Below, piece by piece: positions 1 to 6,647 of a DNA stretch of 9,075 bases. The translations under genes were made by a program, and so were the position numbers. Positions within the stretch are counted from its first letter, which is position 1. Every line of letters begins with the position of its first letter. Source of the stretch: an uncultured Dorea sp. (lineage in GTDB: Bacteria > Bacillota_A > Clostridia > Lachnospirales > Lachnospiraceae); the NCBI GenBank assembly GCA_910579015.1, contig CAJTRO010000079.1:1-9075 (forward strand), given 5' to 3'. Under the pieces are notes generated by a model. That model did no database searches. It saw only the letters and a list, made by a program, of their open reading frames with translations, and was not told where the DNA came from.

Positions 1-149
1 GCTAACAAACTTGAAAAATTTAAATCCTCCAAAACTTTTTTAAGGGTATAGACTGGATCGTCATCGGGTAAACTCAATTCGAAGAAATTAAAGTTAATTT
101 TCTGTTGCCCTAACTCAAAAAATTCGTTATAATAATTATGGTTTTTCAT
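1..149 (-). CDS. Transposase, N-terminal part (IS1182-like), runs off the left edge
   Basis: The minus strand reads open from an ATG at 147-149 to the window edge, giving about 49 residues that begin MKNHNYYNEFFELGQQKINF. A stretch of the form LPDDDPVYTLKKVLEDLNFS follows. An N-terminal 'D-DPVYTLKKV-E-L-F' segment is the usual start of IS1182-like DDE transposases, which move their element by cutting and joining DNA. The catalytic DDE residues would lie outside the window, so the family call rests on the N-terminus only. The same frame is open upstream to another ATG at 195-197, which would add 16 residues. I prefer 149 because the encoded start resembles the family N-terminus. Neither start has a Shine-Dalgarno sequence. 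The AT-rich composition differs from the eno-smpB block. Whether the gene is intact cannot be seen. Confidence 0.6.
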   Translation of the reverse strand, partial: MKNHNYYNEFFELGQQKINFNFFELSLPDDDPVYTLKKVLEDLNFSSLL

Positions 150-150
150 A

Positions 151-170
151 GTTACATTATAACATGTAAC
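151..170 (-). promoter_or_regulatory. Palindrome with embedded extended -10 upstream of the left transposase
   Basis: The arms GTTACAT (151-157) and ATGTAAC (164-170) are perfect inverted repeats around a 6-nt spacer. On the minus strand the centre reads TGTTATAAT, an extended -10 (TATAAT at 156-161). Only 6 nt separate this -10 from the ATG at 149, which puts the expected start of transcription at or next to the A of the ATG. No good -35 is visible at 17 bp. The palindrome could be an operator or part of an IS end. The role is inference. Confidence 0.4.
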
Positions 171-174
171 GGAG

Positions 175-202
175 AAAAGATGGTTGTCGTTAGCCATCTT
201 TT
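175..202. terminator. Hairpin with T-run between the left IS gene and yitT
   Basis: AAAAGATGG (175-183) pairs with CCATCTTTT (194-202) around a 10-nt loop, and T continues to 204 on the plus strand. It has the form of a rho-independent terminator, stronger in the plus direction, with a shorter T-run on the minus strand. Lying just upstream of the transposase, it could stop outside transcription from entering the IS gene, as known for several IS elements. That role is inference. Confidence 0.4.
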
Positions 203-226
203 TTCTATTTTATCATTAATTTTAAT

Positions 227-258
227 GGAGGCGACGATACACATGTATCGCCGCCTCC
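227..258 (-). terminator. Hairpin after the YitT-family gene
   Basis: A 14-bp stem (227-240 with 245-258) encloses a 4-nt ACAT loop. The single DNA mismatch at 234/251 becomes a G-U pair in minus-strand RNA, so the stem is fully paired only when transcribed in the yitT direction. It lies about 50 nt after the yitT stop. The sequence beyond it on the minus strand is ATTAAAATTAAT, AT-rich but without a clean U-tract, so termination efficiency is uncertain. The stretch 203-226 beside it shows nothing else. Confidence 0.55.
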
Positions 259-307
259 CATGCATTGGACTATCTATTTCCCGACAGCCCCCTTATTTTG
301 AAAACTC

Positions 308-1195
308 TTAAACAGAATGAAACCCTTTTCCGATGATCTCACTGGTATTGGATATGAGGAGGAACGCATCCGGAGAGTGTTCCTTGATGTAGTTCCGAAG
401 CCGCACAGCCTCTACGCGGTTGAGCACAGTGAAGATAATGTACTTGTCTTCTCCGCTGAAGGCGCCCTTGGCAAGAACGATGGTTGCGCTTCTGTGGAGG
501 CTGTCTTTGATATACTCGCAGATTGGCTGCGGGTTATTGCATACGACATTGAAATACTTGGACAGGTTCAGACTTTCGATAAATCCGTCGATCATAAATG
601 AACGAAGGGCAAGTCCGAGGAAAGAATACAGTCCGGTCTGAATGTCGAATACGAAGAAGCCGGCAAGTGTGATGAAGAAATCTGTGACCATCAGCGCATT
701 CCCGATGTTGAAGCTGGTATATTTCTTCATGATCATGGCTATTACGTCTGTACCGCCGCTGGAGGCTCCGATGTTGAACAACACGGCAGAACCGATGGAG
801 GGCAGTGCAATGGCAAATGCAAGCTCAAGAAGCGGCTGGTCTGTCAGAGGATGGCTCATGGGATAGATCCGCTCGAGCCCGGACAGTGCAACCGACAACA
901 GGATACTGCTGTAGGCAGTCTTCGCGGCGAACTTCCTGCCTAATACGAAGAAGCCGATCACAAGCAGCAGCATATTTGCCGCAAAAGAGAAATCTCCCGC
1001 TGAAATGACTCCGGATTTGGCGACAAGGACGGCAAGACCAGTGATTCCCCCGAAAGTAAAATTGTTGGAGAATTTGAAAAAATAGACGCCGACTGCCATG
1101 ACCAGTGTGCTCAGAGTCAGATAAATAAAATTCTTCAGCCTGTCAGAGTGTTTGGGTGAGTCTGCCGCAGGCAGGCTCTGTGGTTTTGATTTCAT
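308..1195 (-). CDS. YitT family membrane protein (YitT domain plus C-terminal DUF2179)
   Basis: This 295-aa protein has a basic N-terminus and a run of hydrophobic segments from about residue 24 to 200, containing the glycine-rich motifs FGGITGLA and GASSGGTDVIAMI typical of the YitT membrane domain (formerly DUF161). The last 80 or so residues, from about NLSKYFNVVCNNP to the end, form a soluble domain like DUF2179. The length is normal for the family. Its biochemical function is not established; a transporter-like role is often assumed. The start is supported by AAGGGG about 8 nt upstream on the minus strand. The gene has its own promoter (1238-1266) and a terminator-like hairpin (227-258), so it is probably transcribed alone, divergently from eno. 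Family call firm, function unknown. Confidence 0.9.
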   Translation of the reverse strand: MKSKPQSLPAADSPKHSDRLKNFIYLTLSTLVMAVGVYFFKFSNNFTFGGITGLAVLVAKSGVISAGDFSFAANMLLLVIGFFVLGRKFAAKTAYSSILLSVALSGLERIYPMSHPLTDQPLLELAFAIALPSIGSAVLFNIGASSGGTDVIAMIMKKYTSFNIGNALMVTDFFITLAGFFVFDIQTGLYSFLGLALRSFMIDGFIESLNLSKYFNVVCNNPQPICEYIKDSLHRSATIVLAKGAFSGEDKYIIFTVLNRVEAVRLRNYIKEHSPDAFLLISNTSEIIGKGFHSV

Positions 1196-1237
1196 GTTGT
1201 ACCCCTTGATATAATATTCTTTTTATTACCACACCCG

Positions 1238-1266
1238 ATTGTAACGCGGGAATATCAAAAAGTCAA
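1238..1266 (-). promoter_or_regulatory. Sigma-A type promoter of the YitT-family gene
   Basis: On the minus strand TTGACT (1261-1266) and TACAAT (1238-1243) are separated by exactly 17 bp, each one mismatch from consensus. The -10 lies about 43 nt upstream of the ATG at 1195. This is a near-ideal housekeeping promoter by sequence. Confidence 0.75.
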
Positions 1267-1275
1267 TGGTATTAT
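1267..1275 (+). promoter_or_regulatory. eno: Possible extended -10 promoter for eno
   Basis: TGGTATTAT on the plus strand is an extended -10 (TG at 1267-1268, TATTAT at 1270-1275). No convincing -35 stands 17 bp upstream. It abuts the -35 of the divergent yitT promoter. An alternative -10 is CATAAT at 1306-1311, also without a good -35. Weak evidence; eno must have a promoter here, but I cannot fix it. Confidence 0.3.
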
Positions 1276-1320
1276 TCAATCTGCATTAGAATTGAGAATT
1301 TGGCGCATAATACCCTCATG

Positions 1321-1341
1321 AAGACTGCGGTCAGCAGTCTT
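1321..1341 (+). promoter_or_regulatory. Hairpin in the eno leader, just upstream of the ribosome binding site
   Basis: AAGACTGC (1321-1328) and GCAGTCTT (1334-1341) form a perfect 8-bp stem with a 5-nt loop. The stem ends about 4 nt before the AGGAGG of eno (1346-1351). It has no T-run, so it is not a terminator. It could protect the mRNA 5' region or keep the ribosome binding site exposed; the role is inference. Confidence 0.4.
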
Positions 1342-1359
1342 AAAAAGGAGGAAAATGAG

Positions 1360-2658
1360 ATGCATAAGTATTTACCGATTACGGATGTATACGCAAGAGA
1401 AATCTTAGATTCCCGCGGGAATCCGACTATAGAAGTAGAAGTTCTGGCAGGCGAGGATATCATTGGAAGAGCGTGTGTACCGTCTGGCGCGTCGACAGGG
1501 CAGTATGAGGCGTTGGAATTGCGGGATCGTAAGAAGCGTTACGGCGGGCTTGGCGTAGAACTGGCAGTAGATCATGTGAATGCCAGGATCGCGCCGGCGG
1601 TCATCGGAATGAACGTGTTCGATCAGCCGATGATCGACCAGGTGATGTTAAGACTGGATGGTACAAAGAATAAATCAGATCTGGGGGCGAACGCGATTCT
1701 GGGCGTATCCATGGCGGCGGCCCGGGCGGCGGCGCAGGCGCTTCGGATCCCGCTCTATTCCTATCTTGGCGGAACCAATGCAAAGCGTCTTCCTGTGCCG
1801 ATGATGAACATCATGAATGGGGGAAGGCACGCGGATAATACCATAGATATCCAGGAGTTCATGATCATGCCGGCGGGGGCGTGCTGTTTCAAGGAGGGGC
1901 TCAGGATGTGTGCGGAGATATACCATACATTGAAAAGTCTTCTGAAAAAGCACGGACACAGTACAGCCGTAGGCGACGAAGGCGGATTTGCCCCGGACCT
2001 GCCGGATGCCAGGGAAGCGATCCGTTTTATAATCGAGGCGGTACAGCAGGCGGGATATAAGCCGGGGGAAGACATCGTGATCGCGCTGGATGTGGCGGCC
2101 ACAGAGCTTTATGATAAGAGCTCGAAGAAATATGTATTTGAAGGAGAGGGCAGGATGCATGGGCATCAGATCGTCCGTTCGACCGAGGAGCTGATTGAAT
2201 ATTACGAGGAGCTGGCAGAGGAATTCTCGATTGCTTCCATTGAGGATCCCCTGGACGAGGAGGACTGGGAAGGATGGGAGCTTCTTACCACCCGGCTGGG
2301 AATGAATATGCAGCTGGTGGGGGACGACCTCTTTGTCACGAATGAGGAGAGGCTTAAGAAGGGGATTGAGCGCGGCGCCGCCAATGCGATCCTTATCAAG
2401 GTCAACCAGATTGGGACGCTGACGGAGGCATTTAACGCGATTGAGACGGCAAAGAGCGCCGGTTACCGGACGATCGTATCCCACCGCTCCGGTGAGACGG
2501 CGGATTCTATCATTGCAGATATCGCAACGGCATTCAATTCAGGCCAGATCAAGACAGGGGCGCCCTGCCGGTCCGAGCGGGTGGAGAAGTATAATCAGCT
2601 TTTGAGGATTGAAGAACGGCTGGGAGACGTGGCTGAATACAGGAATCCATTCTGTTAG
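1360..2658 (+). CDS. eno: Enolase (phosphopyruvate hydratase)
   Basis: Enolase converts 2-phosphoglycerate to phosphoenolpyruvate in glycolysis, in the cytoplasm, with Mg2+. At 432 aa it is full length. Visible motifs are the SGASTG loop (42-47), NGGRHADN with the substrate-loop His157, GDEGGFAP with the catalytic acid Glu207, the metal ligands Asp244 (ALDVAATE), Glu295 (SIEDPLDE) and Asp322 (GDD), the catalytic base Lys347 in the signature ILIKVNQIGTLTE, and SHRSGE (374-379). All key residues are present. I chose the ATG at 1360 because AGGAGG (1346-1351) is 8 nt upstream and the product starts like other enolases. In-frame TTG at 1300 and ATG at 1318 have no ribosome binding site and would translate the hairpin. 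No terminator separates it from secG, so read-through is possible. Confidence 0.98.
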   Translation: MHKYLPITDVYAREILDSRGNPTIEVEVLAGEDIIGRACVPSGASTGQYEALELRDRKKRYGGLGVELAVDHVNARIAPAVIGMNVFDQPMIDQVMLRLDGTKNKSDLGANAILGVSMAAARAAAQALRIPLYSYLGGTNAKRLPVPMMNIMNGGRHADNTIDIQEFMIMPAGACCFKEGLRMCAEIYHTLKSLLKKHGHSTAVGDEGGFAPDLPDAREAIRFIIEAVQQAGYKPGEDIVIALDVAATELYDKSSKKYVFEGEGRMHGHQIVRSTEELIEYYEELAEEFSIASIEDPLDEEDWEGWELLTTRLGMNMQLVGDDLFVTNEERLKKGIERGAANAILIKVNQIGTLTEAFNAIETAKSAGYRTIVSHRSGETADSIIADIATAFNSGQIKTGAPCRSERVEKYNQLLRIEERLGDVAEYRNPFC

Positions 2659-2666
2659 TTTTAATC

Positions 2667-2695
2667 TTGCTATTTTATGCATCTTATGGTAGAAT
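2667..2695 (+). promoter_or_regulatory. Promoter of the secG-rnr-smpB group
   Basis: TTGCTA (2667-2672) and TAGAAT (2690-2695) are spaced by 17 bp, with a TG one base before the -10 (TGGTAGAAT, extended -10). The site sits between the eno stop and the secG ribosome binding site and would start a transcript about 25 nt before the secG start codon. Confidence 0.6.
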
Positions 2696-2726
2696 GAAGA
2701 AGGTTAAGCCGTAGGAGGTGTGGAAG

Positions 2727-2969
2727 ATGGAGATCTTGAAGACAGTTTTAATGATCATATTTGCAATAGACTGTATTGCGCTTACAGCTATCGTTCTGAT
2801 GCAGGAGGGCAAGTCTGCCGGACTTGGTACGATCAGCGGTATGGCGGACACTTACTGGGGGCAGAACAAGGGACGTTCCATGGAAGGCGCGCTTGTGAAG
2901 TCTACGAAGTTCCTGGCAATTCTGTTTATTGTATTGGCAGCAGTGTTGAATTTAAAAGTATTTGCATAG
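2727..2969 (+). CDS. secG: Preprotein translocase subunit SecG
   Basis: This 80-aa protein has two hydrophobic segments (about residues 3-24 and 60-78) joined by a loop with LMQEGKSAGLGTISG, the typical SecG loop that follows the first membrane segment. SecG assists SecYE in the membrane by easing SecA-driven export. I placed the start at the ATG at 2727 because AGGAGG (2713-2718) is 8 nt upstream; the in-frame GTG at 2718 overlaps that ribosome binding site. The gene heads a group with rnr and smpB, an order common in Firmicutes. The loop after GTISG (MADTYWGQNKGRSMEG) matches the form seen in clostridial SecG. Length and topology are normal. Confidence 0.95.
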   Translation: MEILKTVLMIIFAIDCIALTAIVLMQEGKSAGLGTISGMADTYWGQNKGRSMEGALVKSTKFLAILFIVLAAVLNLKVFA

Positions 2970-2979
2970 TATTACGGTG

Positions 2980-3003
2980 GGACACTCCTGTATGGGAGTG
3001 TCC
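2980..3003 (+). terminator. Hairpin between secG and rnr (partial terminator or processing site)
   Basis: GGACACTCC (2980-2988) and GGAGTGTCC (2995-3003) form a perfect 9-bp stem with a 6-nt loop. The sequence after it, ATTTATATATAT, is AT-rich but not a clean T-run. It may lower transcription into rnr or be an RNA-processing or stabilising stem protecting secG mRNA. The function is inference. Confidence 0.4.
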
Positions 3004-3050
3004 ATTTATATATATCGGATAAGCGCCGGCAGGAAGGAGGCAGGAAGAAG

Positions 3051-5183
3051 ATGGATAAGACGTTTGAGAAGCGGAAGAAAGTGGTCTATGACCTGATATG
3101 TGACGAGCTGTATGTTCCCATGAAGTTCAAGGAGCTGGCCATGCTCTTGCAGGCTGCGAAGGAACAGAGGGATGAATTAAGAGAGATCCTGGAAGCTTTG
3201 GAGGCAGACGGGAAGATTTATCTCTCGAAGAGGGGAAAATACTGTAAGGGCGAGGCAAAGCGTCTGGCAGGAACGTTCCGGGCCAGTTTGAAGGGCTATG
3301 GATTTGTGGTCAAGGAGGACGGAGAGGCTGATATCTATATTGCCGAGGAGAACACCGGCGGTGCGTTTGACGGCGACAGGGTGGAGTTTGTCCTTGGCCG
3401 GGAATCTCAGGGACGAAGCCGTGAGGGTAAGATTGTAAAGATCATATCCAGGGGACTGACGAAGATTGTCGGAACATACCAGAAGAGGGACGGGCAGAAT
3501 TATGGGTTTGTGCTTCCGGATAACCGGAGATTTCCCTGTGATATCTTCATTCCTGCGGAGAAGTCAATGGGCGCCGTAAGCGGGCATAAGGTGGCGGCAG
3601 AGCTTATGTCATACGGAGAGCCGGGCAGGAATCCGGAGGGGAAAGTGACTGAGATCATCGGGCATATCAACGATCCGGGTACGGATATCATGTCAATTGT
3701 CAGAGGGTACGACCTGCCGGTAGAATTTTCGGAGAAGATACTGAACCAGGCGGAGCGTGTGGCGAAGGATGTGAGCGAGGCTGATATGGCCGGGCGTAAG
3801 GATATCCGCAGCTGGCAGATGGTGACGATTGACGGGGAGGATGCCAAGGATCTGGACGACGCTGTTTCCCTTACGAAGGAAGGGGAATGTTATGTCCTGG
3901 GCGTCCATATAGCGGACGTGACGAATTATGTCCAGGAGAACAGCGCGATCGACCGGGAGGCAAAGAAGAGGGGCACCAGTGTGTATCTGGCAGACCGGGT
4001 GATCCCTATGCTCCCGCACAGGCTTTCCAACGGGATCTGTTCGCTGAACGCCGGGGAAGACCGGCTTGCCCTCAGCTGTATCATGACGGTGAATGAGAAG
4101 GGGATTGTCACGGACCATGAGATTGCGGAGACGGTGATCCATGTGGACGAGAGGATGACCTACACCAGCGTGAAGAAGATTCTTGAGGATGAGGATGCTA
4201 AGGAACGAGAGAAGTACAGCAGACTGGTTCCCATGTTTGAGAGGATGCGGGAATTGTCACAGATCCTCCGCGGCCGCAGGCGCAGACGGGGATCGATAGA
4301 TTTTGATTTTCCGGAGACAAAGCTTATACTGGATAAAGAGGGGAAGCCCTTGGAGATCAGACCTTATGACCGGAATACGGCCACAAAGATCATAGAGGAT
4401 TTTATGCTTCTGGCAAATGAGACCGTGGCGGAGGATTATTACTGGCAGGAGCTTCCGTTCGTGTACCGGACGCATGAGGTGCCGGACGAGGAGAAGATAC
4501 GCGCTCTGGCCACATTTATCAATAATTTCGGTTATTCCATGCATGTCGGGGTGAATGAGATCCGTCCCAAGGAGATACAGAAGCTTCTTGCGAAGGTAGA
4601 GAATACGCCGGAGGAGGCGCTGATCTGCCGGCTGGCGCTAAGGTCCATGAAGCAGGCGCGTTATATGCCGGAGAATATCGGCCATTTTGGTCTGGCGGCG
4701 AATTATTATACACATTTTACCTCGCCGATCAGAAGGTATCCGGACCTTCAGATCCACAGGATCATCAAAGATAACTTAAGAGGCAGGATGGATGAGGACA
4801 GGATCGGGCATTATCATAGTATCCTTCAGGAAGTGACCAAGCATTCCAGCGAGATGGAGCGAAGAGCCGAAGAGGCGGAGCGTGAGACCGTCAAGCTTAA
4901 GAAGGTGGAGTATATGGAGCAGTATGTCGGAGAAGAATTCGAAGGTGTGATCTCGGGCATGACCAAGTGGGGGATGTATGTGGAATTGGACAATACGATA
5001 GAGGGTATGGTGCATGTGTCTAATATGACGGACGATCATTATGATTATTATGAGGACCGTTATGAACTGGTGGGAGCGCATACCAATAAGGTGTATAAGC
5101 TGGGGCAGAAGATCCGGATACGGGTGATCGGCGCAGACCGGATGCTCCGGACGATAGATTTTGAGATAGCAGAGGAAGAGTGA
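3051..5183 (+). CDS. rnr: Ribonuclease R (3'-5' exoribonuclease)
   Basis: RNase R degrades structured RNA from the 3' end and, with SmpB-tmRNA, removes non-stop mRNA. This 710-aa protein shows an N-terminal winged-helix region (about 10-65), two cold-shock/OB domains (about 72-130 and 140-203, containing KGYGFVV and QNYGFVLPD), the RNB catalytic domain (about 250-575) and a C-terminal S1 domain (about 627-706). The catalytic metal-binding aspartates are visible in DGEDAKDLDD (Asp261, 267, 269, 270), and the RNA-binding SPIRRYPDL motif begins at Ser558. It lacks the long lysine-rich tail of the E. coli enzyme, as is usual in Firmicutes. AAGGAGG (3034-3040) lies 10 nt before the ATG. The stop is 14 nt before the smpB start, so the two genes are co-transcribed. 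Confidence 0.97.
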   Translation: MDKTFEKRKKVVYDLICDELYVPMKFKELAMLLQAAKEQRDELREILEALEADGKIYLSKRGKYCKGEAKRLAGTFRASLKGYGFVVKEDGEADIYIAEENTGGAFDGDRVEFVLGRESQGRSREGKIVKIISRGLTKIVGTYQKRDGQNYGFVLPDNRRFPCDIFIPAEKSMGAVSGHKVAAELMSYGEPGRNPEGKVTEIIGHINDPGTDIMSIVRGYDLPVEFSEKILNQAERVAKDVSEADMAGRKDIRSWQMVTIDGEDAKDLDDAVSLTKEGECYVLGVHIADVTNYVQENSAIDREAKKRGTSVYLADRVIPMLPHRLSNGICSLNAGEDRLALSCIMTVNEKGIVTDHEIAETVIHVDERMTYTSVKKILEDEDAKEREKYSRLVPMFERMRELSQILRGRRRRRGSIDFDFPETKLILDKEGKPLEIRPYDRNTATKIIEDFMLLANETVAEDYYWQELPFVYRTHEVPDEEKIRALATFINNFGYSMHVGVNEIRPKEIQKLLAKVENTPEEALICRLALRSMKQARYMPENIGHFGLAANYYTHFTSPIRRYPDLQIHRIIKDNLRGRMDEDRIGHYHSILQEVTKHSSEMERRAEEAERETVKLKKVEYMEQYVGEEFEGVISGMTKWGMYVELDNTIEGMVHVSNMTDDHYDYYEDRYELVGAHTNKVYKLGQKIRIRVIGADRMLRTIDFEIAEEE

Positions 5184-5197
5184 GGGGGTTCAGATAT

Positions 5198-5665
5198 ATG
5201 GCGAAGACAAACGGAAAGATGATAGCCAATAATAAGAAGGCATATCATGATTATTTTATCCTGGATACTTATGAAGCGGGGATCGCCCTGCATGGAACGG
5301 AAGTGAAGTCGCTGAGGATGGGGAAATGCAGCATCAAGGAGTCGTTTATCCGGGTGGAGAAGGGCGAGGTCTATATCTATGGTATGCATATCAGCCCTTA
5401 TGAGAAAGGAAATATATTTAATAAGGATCCGCTGAGGGTGCGTAAGCTTCTCCTTCATAAGTCGGAGATCAACAAGATGCTCGGCAAGACGAAGGAGAAG
5501 GGCGTGGCGGTCGTGCCGCTTAAGGTATACTTCAAAGGAAGCCTTGTGAAGATTGAGATCGGCCTTGCCAAAGGAAAGAAGCTCTATGATAAGAGGCAGG
5601 ATATCGCGAAGAAGGATCAGCAGAGAGAGGCGCAGAGAGACTTTAAGGTCCGTAATCTGGCATAG
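5198..5665 (+). CDS. smpB: SsrA (tmRNA)-binding protein SmpB
   Basis: SmpB binds tmRNA and brings it to stalled ribosomes in trans-translation. The 155-aa product has the standard N-terminal NNKKAYHDYFILDTYEAGIAL, the HGTEVKSLR strand (32-40), the central GMHISPYEKG and the basic C-terminal tail from GLAKGKKLYDKR onward that folds in the decoding centre. The ATG at 5198 is chosen because AGGGGG (5183-5188) is 9 nt upstream. A GTG at 5180 overlapping the rnr stop would add six residues not typical of SmpB. It follows rnr closely, fitting the shared role in ribosome rescue. The 59 nt after it are too short for tmRNA, so ssrA must be elsewhere. Confidence 0.97.
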   Translation: MAKTNGKMIANNKKAYHDYFILDTYEAGIALHGTEVKSLRMGKCSIKESFIRVEKGEVYIYGMHISPYEKGNIFNKDPLRVRKLLLHKSEINKMLGKTKEKGVAVVPLKVYFKGSLVKIEIGLAKGKKLYDKRQDIAKKDQQREAQRDFKVRNLA

Positions 5666-5724
5666 TATGCATGGAAACGGACGGACTTTTGCCCAATCGT
5701 ACAGCTGGGCTAGGAGGGTGAGAG

Positions 5725-5961
5725 ATGGTACCAACCAGAAAAGAAGATTTGAGAAAGATGGTTACGCAGACGACAGTTGAGATGTATGAGGAACTGACAC
5801 CTCAGCTGATCGGGCTTATCGAGAAGACCAAGCAGGATGATTCGCTTACAGAGGCACAGAAGCAGGACGAGATATCTCTGCATATGCTGGGATATGTGAA
5901 ATCCTGCACCAACGAGATCATCATCGAAGTGCTGGCAGAAATACTGGGACTGGATGATTGA
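5725..5961 (+). CDS. Small helical protein of unknown function
   Basis: I do not recognise this 78-aa protein. It is a real gene by signals: AGGAGG (5712-5717) is 7 nt before the ATG, and its codon use resembles its neighbours. The sequence is rich in Glu, Lys, Gln and Leu, with likely helices at about 5-35, 41-57 and 60-75, one cysteine (Cys61), and an acidic end (LGLDD). It has no signal peptide or membrane segment, so it is probably cytoplasmic. It lies 59 nt after smpB with no clear promoter or terminator between, so it is probably the last gene of the secG-rnr-smpB transcript and takes the place often held by ssrA. A link to ribosome rescue is only positional. Confidence 0.7.
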   Translation: MVPTRKEDLRKMVTQTTVEMYEELTPQLIGLIEKTKQDDSLTEAQKQDEISLHMLGYVKSCTNEIIIEVLAEILGLDD

Positions 5962-5984
5962 CAGATGATGGTTGAAAAAAGGGA

Positions 5985-6013
5985 TTGCATAACCGAAGAG
6001 CTGGGAATACAAT
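5985..6013 (+). promoter_or_regulatory. Promoter of the zinc-ribbon membrane protein gene
   Basis: TTGCAT (5985-5990) and TACAAT (6008-6013) are separated by exactly 17 bp, about 30 nt before the ATG at 6045. This is a good housekeeping promoter by sequence and separates this gene from the smpB group. Confidence 0.65.
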
Positions 6014-6044
6014 AGAATTAATCTAGGAGAGGAAGGGACGGAAA

Positions 6045-6647
6045 ATGTCTTATTGTGTAAAATGTGGTGCGAAGGTAGATGACGGGATCATGATATGCCC
6101 GCAGTGCGGTGCGCAGATACCGGTTCTGTCGGGCAGATATTCCGGCAGTCAGGGCAGTGGAGATAACGGAACGAATGAGCAGTTTTCGGGCGGTCAGTAT
6201 ACATATGGATATGGACAGCAGGGATATGATCAGAGCAGTCAGCAGGGTTACAGCCGGCAGTATGGATATCAGGCGCAGTATTGTGGGACAGAAGGGTATT
6301 TTGACCAGAATGAAGTGCGTCAGAACAAAGGAATGGGTGTATTGTCATATCTGGGGATCCTTGTGCTCATACCGCTTCTGGCCGGGGATAAAAGGTCGGA
6401 ATATGTGAAGCACCATGCCAATCAGGGGCTTGTGCTGTTCATTCTGTCTTCATTGGTTGACCTGGTGGAAGGAGAATGGGTGTGGGGCTTACATTCGATC
6501 ATCCATTTTGGCGGGGGGATATTCTCGTGGATATTCGATATCCTTGGACTGGCGTTTCTGGTATTGATGGTGATGGGCATTGTGGCCGCGTGTAGAGGGG
6601 AACGCAGAGAACTTCCGCTTATCGGAAAGATAAAGTTCTTCAAATAG
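6045..6647 (+). CDS. Zinc-ribbon protein with Gly/Gln/Tyr-rich linker and DUF4870-like membrane domain
   Basis: The 200-aa protein has three parts. Residues 1-25 form a zinc ribbon with Cys4, Cys7, Cys18 and Cys21 (CVKCGAK and CPQCGAQ). Residues about 29-88 are low complexity, rich in Gly, Gln, Tyr and Ser, with QQGY and YGY repeats. Residues about 97-183 form a membrane domain with three hydrophobic segments (about 97-113, 127-141, 159-183), and VKHHANQGLVLFI matches the hallmark of DUF4870/Tic20-like proteins. Such proteins are common and have no established function. The ribosome binding site is GGAAGG (6031-6036), 8 nt from the ATG. The short positive tail GKIKFFK ends inside the first unit of a 38-bp tandem repeat. 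It probably forms a single-gene unit with its own promoter. Confidence 0.85.
   Translation: MSYCVKCGAKVDDGIMICPQCGAQIPVLSGRYSGSQGSGDNGTNEQFSGGQYTYGYGQQGYDQSSQQGYSRQYGYQAQYCGTEGYFDQNEVRQNKGMGVLSYLGILVLIPLLAGDKRSEYVKHHANQGLVLFILSSLVDLVEGEWVWGLHSIIHFGGGIFSWIFDILGLAFLVLMVMGIVAACRGERRELPLIGKIKFFK

Noticed and set aside
317..601. Plus-strand open frame opposite the YitT-family gene
   Set aside because: The minus-strand frame encodes a clear membrane family with promoter and ribosome binding site; the plus frame has neither.
1300..1359. Upstream in-frame TTG (1300) and ATG (1318) as eno start
   Set aside because: Neither has a ribosome binding site, they would translate the leader hairpin, and the ATG at 1360 has an ideal AGGAGG at 8 nt.
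1675..2484. Long open frame (269 codons) on the minus strand inside eno
   Set aside because: It lies wholly opposite a complete enolase gene, has no recognisable motif or ribosome binding site, and is explained by the codon pattern of eno.
2718..2726. GTG at 2718 as secG start
   Set aside because: It overlaps the AGGAGG that serves the ATG at 2727.
5180..5197. GTG at 5180 overlapping the rnr stop as smpB start
   Set aside because: The ribosome binding site AGGGGG (5183-5188) lies downstream of it and fits the ATG at 5198.
5666..5724. tmRNA (ssrA) directly after smpB
   Set aside because: Only 59 nt are available, and there is no tRNA-like end or tag-coding frame.
5060..5734. Open frame of 224 codons on the minus strand across the rnr end and smpB
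   Set aside because: It is antisense to two well-identified genes, crosses their boundary, and its product has no recognisable domain.
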